A stretch of DNA of 64,000 nt from Caenorhabditis remanei (Eukaryota > Nematoda > Chromadorea > Rhabditida > Rhabditidae). The stretch is taken from assembly GCF_010183535.1 (NCBI RefSeq), contig NC_071332.1:13020001-13084000 (forward strand). Direction: 5' to 3'. This document shows positions 53,888 through 64,000 of this stretch, piece after piece. Positions within the stretch are counted from its first letter, which is position 1. The number at the start of each line of letters is the position of its first letter. The notes under the pieces were generated by a model. That model saw only the letters and a list, made by a program, of their open reading frames with translations, searched no databases and was not told where the DNA came from. A program made the translations under genes and the position numbers.

Positions 53888-54423
53888 ATGCTAAAATTTA
53901 TTATTCTTTCCACTATCATTGTTGCAACAATTGGTGAAATTCAACTAGGATGCAGCAGTGGTACTCTGCCGATATCTGATAAAGGGTGTCAACCTGGATA
54001 CACTGCAACTAAAGATGGTTGTTGTAAAGATTCGGATGTATTCAGTATGTGTTTTTTGTTCAAGTTCAAATTTGATACTTCTTCGTTCCAGTTGTAACTC
54101 CATCTACAACTGCTATTCCCACAACCATCACCACTGCACCTCCATGTAAAGACAAAGTCAATCCATCCACTGGTGTTAGTGACTGTCCAAACAGAAAATA
54201 TTTGTGCACGGATCCAACCTATAAGAAAGTCATGAGGGATCAGTGTCCAAAGACTTGTGGATTCTGTACAACTGGACCAACCACAACTCCACCTGCCTGC
54301 TCGGACAAGATCAATCCAAATACTGGGGTCAGTGATTGCCCGAAAAAGAAATATTTATGTACAGATCCAAGTTACAAAGGATTAATGAAGGATCAGTGTC
54401 CAAAAACATGTGGATATTGTTAA
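53888..54423 (+). CDS. Small secreted protein with two ShK modules
   Basis: Exons 53888-54044 and 54092-54423 encode about 162 aa. Order: signal peptide (MLKFIILSTIIVATIGEI), a short Cys-containing segment (CQPGYTATKDGCC), a Thr/Pro linker, then two near-identical ShK domains. They begin CKDKVNPSTGVSDCP and CSDKINPNTGVSDCP and end CPKTCGFC and CPKTCGYC, the second being the C-terminus. The close similarity of the two modules points to recent internal duplication. Function unknown; likely secreted from pharynx or skin by analogy. Confidence 0.87.
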
Positions 54424-54694
54424 CCGACTCGTACATTATGTTGTGCATGCCTTTTCCAATGTCTTTCAATGTTTGTGAAATTAATATGTATTAATGAAAA
54501 AACAATATATCATGAATATCTATCAGTTTTACAAATATATCCGTACACACTCCAATTGTTCATCTTAAGAATGAGCATAAGTTCTTCAACTGTATTTCCC
54601 TCATCAACCTTCGTGAACTTGAATCGTTGAGTGTGAATATATTTATGCAAATCTCTGAAAAACTGAATTACTGAGAACAACTTAAAATCCTGGA

Positions 54695-55600
54695 TCACCC
54701 TGATCGAATCGGTTCATTCTTAAGTTCTATATTTCGCTCTTGGAAATACTTGAGCATACTGGGAACATTTGCATCATGTGTGATGGAGATGTCAAAGTAT
54801 GATCCATTCGGTCGATTCGCTGTCACAAAGTTCTGAAACTTGACGAATGACTGAAAAAACCTCTTTGTCAGACATACCTGAACAAGTTTCCAAACATCTC
54901 GCGGATTTATCGATTTGACTGCAAATCGAATCTTTTCAAGATGGGTGAACGAGTCGAAACCAGGGTCTTCAATTTCGCCAAATCCTATTTTCTTGAGTCT
55001 CGCCCAATGCTCCGTAGCTGCCAAAAGTTCCATTCCGTTTTTCGAGATCTCGTGACAAAGTATGATACTTTTCAAGTGTTTGGGATCCATTGACTTTATA
55101 AGATTCACAAAAATTTCTTCTGCGTGGAAGACGTTCACCCAAAATTTGAGTTTTTCTATTTTTACTCTCTGGGAAAACAGTAGAATCTCAGCTAACTCTT
55201 GAATGATATCAGTTGTAAGTGGATCGGATCCTCTTGCAAATCCATTAATTTCTAAAATAGAACATTTTGATCGCGGATTTCGAAAAATTTGACAAAAGTC
55301 TTGAATGACATCAGAAGCTGGATAAAATACGTCTAGTTCTGAATCGCATTCTTCAAACATCATTCGGACTGTTTTATTGAATCCTAGTTTCAAAATAATT
55401 TTCTCGAGAGAAACTGGACACTGCTCCTCCAATTCTCTGTCACTCTTTGAGCATTTCCGTAAACAACATCTGAAAAAGTGGAGAATTGCGAAATACCAAA
55501 AAAACATGTTTACCAACCTAGATTTATAATCCAGATGTTCAATGACAGTTTGCTTAAAAATAGTTGGAAGGTTTTTCCAGAATGTGTCCCCAGGAACCAT
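54695..55600 (-). CDS. F-box protein with FTH/DUF38 domain, copy 1
   Basis: Minus-strand exons 55600-55518 and 55469-54695 encode about 285 aa. The F-box lies at the N-terminus (FWKNLPTIFKQTVIEHLDYKSR, split by the intron at the conserved SR), followed by CLRKCSKSDREL. The rest is the leucine-rich FTH/DUF38 region seen in nematode fbxa proteins (VFHAEEIFVNLIKSMDPKH, RDVWKLVQ). Such proteins recruit substrates to SCF ubiquitin ligases, and the C-terminal domain, under rapid change, likely binds the target. An in-frame 27-nt GT-AG stretch near 54880 is too short to be an intron. It is head-to-head with the next F-box gene. Confidence 0.82.
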   Translation of the reverse strand: MVPGDTFWKNLPTIFKQTVIEHLDYKSRLVNMFFWYFAILHFFRCCLRKCSKSDRELEEQCPVSLEKIILKLGFNKTVRMMFEECDSELDVFYPASDVIQDFCQIFRNPRSKCSILEINGFARGSDPLTTDIIQELAEILLFSQRVKIEKLKFWVNVFHAEEIFVNLIKSMDPKHLKSIILCHEISKNGMELLAATEHWARLKKIGFGEIEDPGFDSFTHLEKIRFAVKSINPRDVWKLVQVCLTKRFFQSFVKFQNFVTANRPNGSYFDISITHDANVPSMLKYFQERNIELKNEPIRSG

Positions 55601-55819
55601 TGTTATAGAAATCAATCAAGAATAATACTTTTCATCTGAAAGAGAATTGCAAACAAAAAGAAAAACTGAGAAAAATGAAACCAAACGCTATAGACGCAGA
55701 CACTTCAGCCATAAATGATTCATCGCACACGCACCTTTTTTTTGAAAAGCAAAAATACTTTTTACGAGATTCCCTTTTTCACTCGAAATTACTTCATTCA
55801 TTTTCATTGTATTCGTCAA

Positions 55820-56949
55820 ATGTATGCTGAACCCACTTGGCAGGGCATTCCGTCCCGAATCAAACAAGATATTGTGACTAGTTTGGATTATAGGTCAAGG
55901 TAAGATGGTTTTGAAAACGACTTTAAATAATTCCGTCAAGCATTTGAGATTTTTTGAAAAAAGATTCTCAAGTTTGATTGTTTCCATTTTCAGATTCCGT
56001 CTTCGAGTTTGTTTGAAAAGCGACCAATACTTAGTGGATAATTCACCAATAATCCTGGAAGGGTTGAAAATATTATGGAGACCATCAGGTTTCGCTCTTG
56101 CTGTCAAAAAAGATGGAAAAGTATCAGAAATACACGACAACTCCACTGAAAAACTCATCAATCTTTTCTTCGACGTCTTCAAAGTAAAAAGATCGTTCGT
56201 GAAGAATGTTGGGGTGCAGTTTCTACTTTATATGAATGAAATCCGTTTGGAGCCTCTCATAGCAAGAATACAATCAATGACGGATCATGATCTCAAAATA
56301 AGAACAAATCATGCATCTCTAATAGTTCACGGTTTATCGAACCAAGATTTTACAAACTTTTTTCAACTATTTGATTCAAAAGTATTGGAATCTTTTAAGT
56401 TCGAGAACAAACATTCTCAAGACCAACTGAAGGAAATTTCTAGTTTTGAAGTCTGGAAATCTCTGAGACAAATCGATATATGTCGTATACAAAGTGTTCT
56501 TCTGGACTGTTTTCTTCACATGAATAGATTAAAATATTTTTCTTCGAACTTGTCATCAGAGGATATATGGAAATTGGTTTGTACATTTTTGAAGAGGGCC
56601 GATCTTTTACCTGGATTCGGTTTTACTGTAACATGCGGCAATAATTTGACAAAGAATGAAGTTGTGTCGGGGCTCGGTGAACAGTTCAAAAGTCTGCCGA
56701 TCAGTTTGAACGGGTAACGTGTCCTGCACTTGTATTTATGAAAGTTAGTTTCATAATTTCAGAAATCAGTATGAATTATCACAACTGTTCTCAACACTTG
56801 CCGCAGATCTGGTTTTTGTAGTAACCCTCGAATTCAAGAAATTACAAGGATACGTTTGTAACAGAAGAACTATCAATGAAGACTTTGAGGAATTCAGCAA
56901 ATGGGATAATGCGCCCTTTGCGTTTCTTCGATCGAATCCATCAAATTGA
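55820..56949 (+). CDS. F-box protein with FTH/DUF38 domain, copy 2
   Basis: Exons 55820-55899, 55994-56713 and 56763-56949 encode about 328 aa. It starts MYAEPTWQGIPSRIKQDI and continues to LDYRSR, with the intron again after SR. FRLRVCLKSDQYL completes the F-box region. The FTH/DUF38 part includes KRSFVKNVGVQF, FQLFDSKVLESFKFE and SSEDIWKLVCTFL. The last exon ends FAFLRSNPSN. Presumed substrate adaptor of an SCF ubiquitin ligase. It lies 219 bp from the divergent copy 1 and upstream of copy 3 in the same orientation, which it resembles most. Confidence 0.85.
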
Positions 56950-57580
56950 TTACTGAATATTCAGTGATCCATTCTGACCCATTTGATGAGCAAAGTCGGT
57001 AACTCGGCATTTATCATCAAATGCGAAATAAATGCCGGTAAATCGGAAAACATGCCATCCGGAAACTTCTAATCGCCAAAAATGTAGTTTATGTTTGTTC
57101 CAAAATAGACAAACTTTAATGTAATAAAGTATGAATTTTCAAACATTGCCAGATTACTATCATATAGCAGAAAATTTTTATTGCTTGGCGAGCCTGCTAC
57201 AGCGGCGGGAGTATACCTCACGGTCCGCGCGTGTGTTCTTCGGCCAGAGCTCTATTTCAGATCTAGAGACAGAGACCATCCGAAACAAATTGCTAGATCA
57301 GAATGCGGTGGTTGGGCATCAATACTTCCGGGTCGCTACCCAACACCTCCCTACCGCCAAAACCTTCTTTCTAACCTAAGGATCATCAAATAAACTCAAC
57401 ATGTCGTCACCATTCTTCTCCTTCCTTCCTATTTCGAAAAACCATGCACATGACCAAAATGAAGAAAGAAACTGTGTTTCCGTACAGAAATGATTCACAC
57501 TGGCTACGCCTATTTTGAAAACCTGATAAGAACTTGCAGTTTAGTTTTCAATAAAATAATTCAAACTAATACTTTACCTA
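56950..57580. other. Spacer with a GC-richer island
   Basis: The first 180 bp include CCGGTAAATCGG-type repeat words. About 57180-57375 is clearly GC-richer than its surroundings (CAGCGGCGGGAGTATACC, GGTCCGCGCGTG) and is open in two overlapping frames (82 and 70 codons) without family resemblance. It may be an old repeat or a small transcript. Confidence 0.5.
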
Positions 57581-58795
57581 ATGAAAGCGGAAGCGACGTG
57601 GCAAGGAGTTCCAGCTCATATAAAAGAAGATATTGTTACAAGTTTGGATTATAAATCTAGGTAAGTTGGTTTAGAACTGAACGCAGAACAATTTTTTGTT
57701 ATTTATTTCAAAATACCAACAATTTTTCGGTTTAATGAATTCCTTCGATTTCAGATTTCGTCTTAGAGCTTGTTCTAAGAACGACAGAGCATTGATCGAT
57801 AGCTCTTCAGTTTTTCTTCATGGAATAGAAGTTCATATTGCATCCGGAAAAAACCAGGAGACTTCTAACGTTCTAAAAATCAAAGACGGCGGAAATTCGA
57901 TTGAGATTACAAACAACATCATTGTTCACTTTTTTCACATCTTCAAACTAAAAAGATCATTCGTCGAAAATGTTGCTATTGTGGTTCACTATTCGGACAC
58001 TGAGAACACTACATTGATGGAAAAGATGACGGAAACAACAAAATCATGTGGTGGGAACTTCAAAATAAGAGCGAAAAGATTGTATTTTAAAACGACTGGA
58101 CTTTCGGATCAACATTTGTTCCAAGTGTTTCAACTGTTCGATTCAAATTTACTGGAATCAATTGCATTTGGTCACAAGATATCTGATGAACTTTTACCCA
58201 GAATAACTAAAACTGAATCTTGGAAAAAAGCAAAAGAAATTTGTTTCAATAAAGCTCAACAACTTCAAGTCGATCATCTTCTTCATGTGAATAAATTGAG
58301 ATTCTTCCCATTACTTATCACACCTGAAGACATGTGGAAACTGATAGTAACATTCACAACAAGAAAAAAATTGTCCCGTCATTTTGGATTCCGTCTCATT
58401 TTTCGCAATGAATGGAATCCATCACACTTTCCAGCTGAATTCAAAGCGTCTTCAATCGAAAAACGAAGGTAAACAGTTTTTTATTTCATTTTATGGTCTT
58501 TTATTTATATTTATTGAGATCTGCAACTGAAAGTGTTCACATTTTTCCAACTCAAGTCAAACGTTTGGTGTTTGTGGTGAGATTCAACCGAAGAAGATGC
58601 GAAGGGTACACGTGTGAAGAAGATGAAATTTTTGCGTTCAGAAGAATCAGTTTAAATCCTTATCCTATGTCTGAATTTCTCAATAGTTTTCATGTGAAGA
58701 AATCGTTCAGGTATCCTAATCTACCCCCGTATCGCCCAACTTGTGACGAGGGGGTATTTCTGGAGGTTTGGTGGAAACCTGCCCCTCAACCCTAA
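57581..58795 (+). CDS. F-box protein with FTH/DUF38 domain, copy 3, 3' end in transposon sequence
   Basis: Exons 57581-57660, 57755-58468 and 58519-58795 encode about 356 aa. It opens MKAEATWQGVPAHIKEDI to LDYKSR, then FRLRACSKNDRAL; KRSFVENVAIVVHY, FQLFDSNLLESIAFG and TPEDMWKLIVTF parallel copy 2. In exon 3 host-like sequence continues to about HVKKSF. The frame then passes into sequence matching the inner end of the transposon family at 49802-51203 (from about 58740) and stops at 58795. The last 17 or so residues (VFLEVWWKPAPQP) are therefore element-derived. The gene may be functional with a new tail or may be truncated. Confidence 0.75.
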
Positions 58796-60342
58796 GGATG
58801 TTTCACTGACTGTTATGTGTGTATTGTGATCTGAAAGAGGTACGCAAAGAGAGAGATAGATCGATGAACCCTTTATTGGAAAAGGTAGCTGGTATGGGTT
58901 AGTGCATGCTGGTATTGGTTGTCCTCGGTTGACGGCGAGCTGGTAGTCGAAGTGTGTGTGTCTCACTTTGAAGCGGTGCACCAATACGGCTGGGCTCACG
59001 CTTCTCCGCGAGAACACATGGAAGTTGGTCCTCCGACGTCAGCTGATGTAGAAGTTGTCAACGTGAGTCGACTTGAGTTGAAGACTGAAGGTTGTTGCTT
59101 GTTCCGTTGATGCGTTGGTGGTTTCGCGCCATTTCTCGGAAGGTTCTAGAAGGCGAAGTGAAGAGTTAGCGCGCCGGCGCGACCTGCGTCCGGCGGGGCG
59201 CACTTGCATCCTTCCTTGTAAACTTTATGGCGGCAGTTTGAATATGAGTTTCTCTCGTTTGAGAGAAATCATACTAGATTGTAGGTTTGCCGTAGTTTTA
59301 GCGATGAGATTTGGCTGTGAAGATATGTGTAGGCATCTAAGGTTGTGAGTATCCGAAGGATGCTCGCGACACTCCGGGGGCGGAGGGAACCGAACATTTT
59401 CTTGATTGAAAATGGATGGTTGTCAGCTAATACTCACATAGCTGAATGCCCAAATCTCGAGCTTCCTTGCTGGTAGGTGTTATTCGATCTTCTTTTTTGA
59501 TCCTTGGTAGGTGGAGTTAGACTGCTGGTAGTCCATGACAGATGACTGCTTGAGTTGAAGTTTTCATCTTCTTCTTGTACTTCCTCGTTATTCCAAGTTT
59601 TTTCTTCTAGCTATCCTCGTCGCGAGGCATAGCTTCTGATATTGGTCGGAATAAGCGGCTGGTATGATTACAGGAGTTTGATATCCAGAAGATGAGTTGT
59701 GAAGCAGTTGGCATTCTTTGGAGCTTCAGTAGGGATTGTTTGTCTACTTCCTCCTATTAGGTTGGCTTGACGTTCACATCTTGGCTCCTGAATCCTGGAA
59801 TCGTTGACTTATTGTTGTTGAATCCGGTTAATCCTTTGACTATCCATGAGGTCGAGCTGGGGAACTGATGTTCCTGGCTTCCTCTCGTTGACTACCTGAT
59901 CCTTAACATTACTGAAGATCGAGCTGGGGAAGTTGAAGACTTCTTCTTCCTGGCTTTCTTCAGTTGTCCGACGAATCCTTGAATCCTTGAGTTAAAGATG
60001 TGAAGTTGGATTGTCGTGGGCTGTCTTCTGGTGTCTGAGAAGATTGATGAAGACGTGGGACTTTAATTAGACTTGATGAAGAATTATTAAAGAATTGACT
60101 AGAAAGAAAGGAAAATACTTATTGACTTTTAAGCCAGAGTTTTCAAGTTCTTTGCCTACTGGCTCCGAACTTGACCTGCTTGTAACATTCTTGCTACAAG
60201 TGGACATAAGATTCTAAGAAGATGGGCAACCAGCTGATGACTTGCTGGTAAGACTTTGCACCACTTCCTCAGAACCCTTATCTCTTTTGGACCCGTACTG
60301 ACTAGCAGTTGGACTTTTTAGTCTCTTTTCGGTACTCTGGAT
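58740..60342 (-). mobile_element. Longer, one-ended relative of the 49.8-kb transposon
   Basis: Read on the minus strand, this segment starts with the inner TIR (60342 to about 60255: CCGAAAAGAGACTAAAAAGT to TGGTGCAAAGTC). It then follows the interior of the 49802-51203 element and ends with the GGTTGAGGGGCAGGTTTCCA and CTCGTCACAA region at about 58740, in the F-box gene. It is about 1.5 kb inside against 0.8 kb in the short copy, so the short one is a deletion derivative or this one has an insertion. The outer TIR tips with the CCCGGAACG array and the second TIR are absent. Confidence 0.7.
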
Positions 60343-63300
60343 CTTTTAACCTTTCAATATCTTAAAACAGAAATGATCTAAATTTAGAGTTATCGTTGTT
60401 GACTTTTCGGTGACGAACGTGTCCGTTTGACGATTCTCGTGAATTTTCAAAAATTTCCGTCTTCTTGATTGTTGAGCTGGTATTGTAGTCTTCTTCTAGT
60501 CCTTGAATGACATCTGGACGGTGTTGTCTGACTTCTAGAGAGGTTGTCTAACTTCTGAAGATTTCTCATTCCCGGCTTGACATCCGTGGTGTCCAACTGC
60601 CTCTTGTCCTAAGCAGTGTGACTGACTTCTTGATCTTCGGCTTGAGCTTTCCCTATAGTTTCCTATTCCTTCTTCTTGTCGTGTGGAATTGATTGATTCC
60701 AAATGGAAATTCGTAAAGAAGGAGTAGAATTTTTGCTGGTAGGAAGTTTATGTTGAGCCAGAACGATGAATTCTGTCCTCGCGTCGAGATCTTCTGAAGC
60801 CATCGGGATGTCCTTGCAGGTATCCGACTGTCTTGCCGAGTTGTGTCAAATATCGATTGACTTGAACATTAGTCGATCCAGAAGACGTGAAGTGTCTTCT
60901 TGGTGACATCTCGTTGACCCAGTCCTTGTCCATCTTCTTCCGATTCGTGACATTGGTGTTGCATGTGCACTTGCTCGATCGATTGAAGATTAAGTTGATC
61001 AGACTTCCTCTTCTTGCTCGAGCTGGTATCGATAGATGCGTGGACTTCTGTGTAGACTGAGTGAAGAGACTTCTCTACAGCTTGACTTGTAGGCGTTGTC
61101 GTTGAGTTTCTCCTGGAATTGCTGGTAGACTTCTTGATGACGTGATTTGTCGAAGTTTTCTTGACGCAACGATCCTTGGAGACGAGCCAGTCTGATTGTT
61201 CTTCTTTTGAACTTCTGAGCTTGAAGATGACATGCTTTCCTTCTTTGAAGACATTGGTTGATTCCAATCGTTTTTAGTTCTTGCTGCTTTCTGAGGAACG
61301 AAGTTGTCCCTCTTGACTTCTGGAGTCGCTGAGCGAACGACTTCTTTGTGGTCTTCTGGTTTAGCTGTATGCTGATGAAATCATCAGCAATTGGTTTGAT
61401 TGGAGAATCCTGGCGTCATCAGGCGTCGACTTCCTTGGTGACTTGTTGACAGGTTTCTTCGTATCGATACAGCTGGTGTTCAGATCATCTGGAGCAAAGC
61501 TACAAACAACCGTTGAACTCTTACGGAGAGCTTTCACGGATTGTGAGCATTCGCCAATAGATGAGCTGGAATTGACTGCTTAGCTTGTATTCTGACGATG
61601 AACGGCGTAGAGTTGTTCTTCGTCTTGAATCTTTGTTGTTGCAGCAATTGACTTGTTGACATCTACTGGGTGCAATGTCCCAAATGATTGTGAAGACGAC
61701 TGGATGGCAGCTAGTAATTCCGAAGGACGAGCGATGTTCTTGTACGTCGATAACGACCTTCTTATCTTCTTCTCGCTTACTTCAATGTAGTTTCTTCTTT
61801 GATTGACTTCTTTTAGCGTCTTTGAAACATCTTGAGCACAAAGGAGTGAGCTGGTAGAAGACTTTACGAATTATCGAGCGATTCGTCCCTTGGAGACACC
61901 GATGACAGCTTATTCTTGTCCCATGTTGTTTTGAGCAGTTGTTGTTGATTGTGTGCTCGAGAGCGCGATTGTGTCGATGATTGTCGTTGACATTGAAGTC
62001 GCTGGTGGACCGGAGACTCGTTGACTGCCTTATTGATCCTCCAACACGATTCTTCGTCCACAATCTTGCTCCAGTTTCAATAGAGTTTATTCTATTGCTT
62101 TTTTCCCAGCTTCTCGTCGATGATTGATGTTGTCGCCGACGATTGCTGGTCTTGTAGTTTTGTTGCCGAAGCAACTTGTTGATGCAGACGCCGCGAAGTC
62201 TTCTGACGATGTCCTTTAGCTTTAAGTTTGCTAAATTTCTTCTGACTTCTTGGCTTCTGTTTTCTTGAGTCATTGGATTGATGACACGTGGGAATTTTGC
62301 ACAAATTAGCTGGTTGTACTTGTGCTACTTATCCTGTCGACCCTTCACGATGATGAAACAGTTGTGCTGGTAGAATGAAGATTGTTGGCGGTAAGTTCTC
62401 CTTTCCATGCATTCTTCAACGAATTGTTCCAACGAATCGGTCTTGAGGTTGTGGCATTTTCCTGTGTTGTTTTGGCGTAGTTTCCAACGACTTTTCATGC
62501 TGAAATCCGTGCATCTTTCGTTTCAACACGTGCACATGTGTCGCAACTAGGAGCAACCGGATTTTTCGCATGCTCGATAGAAATTTCCTATCGCTTTGAG
62601 CCAGCTGATTGTCCTTGCATGTAGGCGTCAGCTGGTATTGTAGACGTGTTGCCGAAGCAACGAGTTTTCGTCGTTTTCCTCCCAGTTGTTCCAAGCGAAT
62701 GACTTGACTGTCAGCTTGTACTTCGATCGATTGCGATGACCAAACAAATGAAGCTGGTACTTCATGACATAGTTTCTGCTGCAATCGATGCGTCAATCAA
62801 TCCATGGATACTGGTACTTCTTGACTTGAGTGACGACTTCCGCTGACGACTCATCCGTTCGTGTAGCGGCATTCCACTCGCATCTACTTGTTGTCCCTTT
62901 TGCTGTCAAGACGGAATTGAATTGACACAATCGTTTCGGCTGGTAGTTGCTTGCAACCTAACGATTTTTGTCGTTTCAGATGATGTTGATGTTCTTCGGG
63001 ACGGGTTGGTGACTTCTTGTTGGCTTGTGAAGGCTTCCGGGTTGCTTCTGGTGCATCAGCTTACTTGCTTTTTGTTGTTATTTCACTTCCGATGTCGTTG
63101 TCGAGGTTCTTTCTTGGTCTTTCTTCCATCCAGAAGACGATAAATGTTATCCGGTCTCCTGGTACCACGATGAAAGTTTTGAAAGACGTTGGCGACGGTA
63201 CGATAAGTTGTTTTAACATCCAGAAAGTGATGGTGCCAAATTTGAAGTCGGTTGTGAGGAAAGAGCTGGTAATCGCTAGAATCAGAGCTACAATCAGCAT

Positions 63301-64000
63301 TGTAAGAAATATCCGACACGGGAATACTTCTCACTAGCTGATGAGCATCCGATTTTTACGAAAACTTTGCTCTTTCTTCTTGTTTGTTGTCGGCCACTGT
63401 GTCGGTTGCTTCCCTGGTGTCGATACGAAATTGTATTGGTGGATTTCCAGTGGAGCATCGAATTGTGACAACATTTGAAGGCGTTTTTTGCTGCATTGTC
63501 CTTCCTAGTCCGTTCGAACTATTCTTGACCAGCTGCAGCGACTGTTTTGAGAACGAGTTTGCCAATGTAGACGTCTCCAGATGAGTTCCAGTCCTCTTTG
63601 CTGGTATCTGGCGACCACTGAGTTTGCTCGAATCTCGGTTGCTCCCATGAGCTGGTAGACAGGATAATAACCAAATGGATTGGCTATGTTTGCACAAGAG
63701 TAACCTGAATTTCTGTAGATTAACCTGAAATGGAATTAATGCTAAGAAAGGAAACTAGAGTGGGTCTAGAAGTTGAGAGAAAAGATTTTTTGAACCGAGA
63801 AAGTTTACGAAAAGTCCCAATAGTTTGGAAACTTCCGTGTTAATAGAGAGATAAGAAAAGGAAAGATGGGCTGAAGGAATTGTTACGGGACAGTGACATG
63901 AGTATGCTGGTACCGCCCCAATCCAGAGGGTTTGTGGAGTAACAGACATAAACACTATTTGTTTGGGGAAAAAGGATTTGGGAGATTGCGTCCCTGGGAG
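60343..64000. repeat. Long gene-free repetitive DNA rich in GCTGGTA
   Basis: No gene family is recognised on either strand, and open frames are at most 163 codons. The word GCTGGTA (TACCAGC on the minus strand) recurs throughout, from about 58890 to the right edge. Larger diverged repeats exist: GCTGGTCTTGTAG and GCTGGTATTGTAG, each followed by GTTGCCGAAGCAAC, occur at about 62146 and 62633. Minus-strand frames are rich in Gln, Asn, Lys and Ser and have no transposase, reverse transcriptase or integrase motif that I can see. The same word occurs in the adjoining transposon relative, so this may be the interior of a larger element. Confidence 0.5.

Noticed and set aside
54878..54904. Apparent GT-AG intron of 27 nt in the first F-box gene
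   Set aside because: It is too short for a nematode intron, and the in-frame translation fits the family.
61782..62273. 163-codon minus-strand frame with CHRC and CSRC pairs, considered as a zinc-finger gag protein
   Set aside because: Spacing does not match a CCHC knuckle or other zinc finger, and neighbouring frames are broken.
1..64000. CRISPR arrays, bacterial operons, phage or plasmid genes
   Set aside because: The window is a spliced nematode genome; no direct-repeat/spacer array or prokaryotic gene arrangement was seen.

Overview
The window looks like nuclear DNA of a nematode, most likely a Caenorhabditis species other than C. elegans itself. The evidence is AT-rich sequence with short (about 43-60 nt) introns ending in TTTCAG, and nematode-specific gene families: serpentine chemoreceptors of the srbc, srg, srx, srh and srj classes, CUB-like proteins, irld proteins, DUF273 glycosyltransferases, F-box/FTH proteins and ShK proteins. 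Fast-evolving environmental-response families, tandem duplicates, pseudogenes and transposons suggest a chromosome arm.

Layout. 0-1 kb: 3' end of an RS/RGG-rich gene. 1.6-8.1 kb: srbc receptor, cytochrome P450, srg receptor and a second srbc receptor on the opposite strand, with a TA-flanked palindromic MITE just behind the P450. 9.4-13.4 kb: a PAN/C-type-lectin gene and a CUB-like, probably GPI-anchored gene. 13.4-18.8 kb: three tandem serpins on the minus strand. 19.0-23.1 kb: an apparently full-length LINE with two open frames. 23.3-24.6 kb: a secreted Cys-rich gene with an in-frame TGA at an expected Cys. 25.1-27.9 kb: a FAR-type lipid-binding protein and a UDP-glucuronosyltransferase. 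28.8-31.0 kb: two tandem NADAR genes. 31.5-33.2 kb: an ELM2/SANT-like nuclear protein. 34.5-36 kb: a nest of palindromic repeats and a retropepsin fragment. 36.2-38.1 kb: DUF273 glycosyltransferase. 38.3-43.1 kb: srx, a head-to-head irld pair and srh. 43.3-49.1 kb: srh pseudogene, GT11 fucosyltransferase, srj and srj pseudogene. 49.8-51.2 kb: a transposon with long inverted repeats and an 8-bp target duplication. 51.8-54.4 kb: two ShK-domain genes. 54.7-58.8 kb: three F-box genes, the last running into a relative of the transposon. 58.7-64 kb: gene-free repetitive DNA rich in the word GCTGGTA.

Most genes fit environmental sensing (receptors), detoxification (P450, UGT), secreted or surface defence (lectin, CUB-like, ShK, serpins, fucosyltransferase) or ubiquitin-linked defence (F-box). 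No operon-like spacing was seen. Exon boundaries were assigned by eye from splice consensus, reading frame and family resemblance, so individual junctions may be off. Family names come from recognition of protein patterns, not from a database search.
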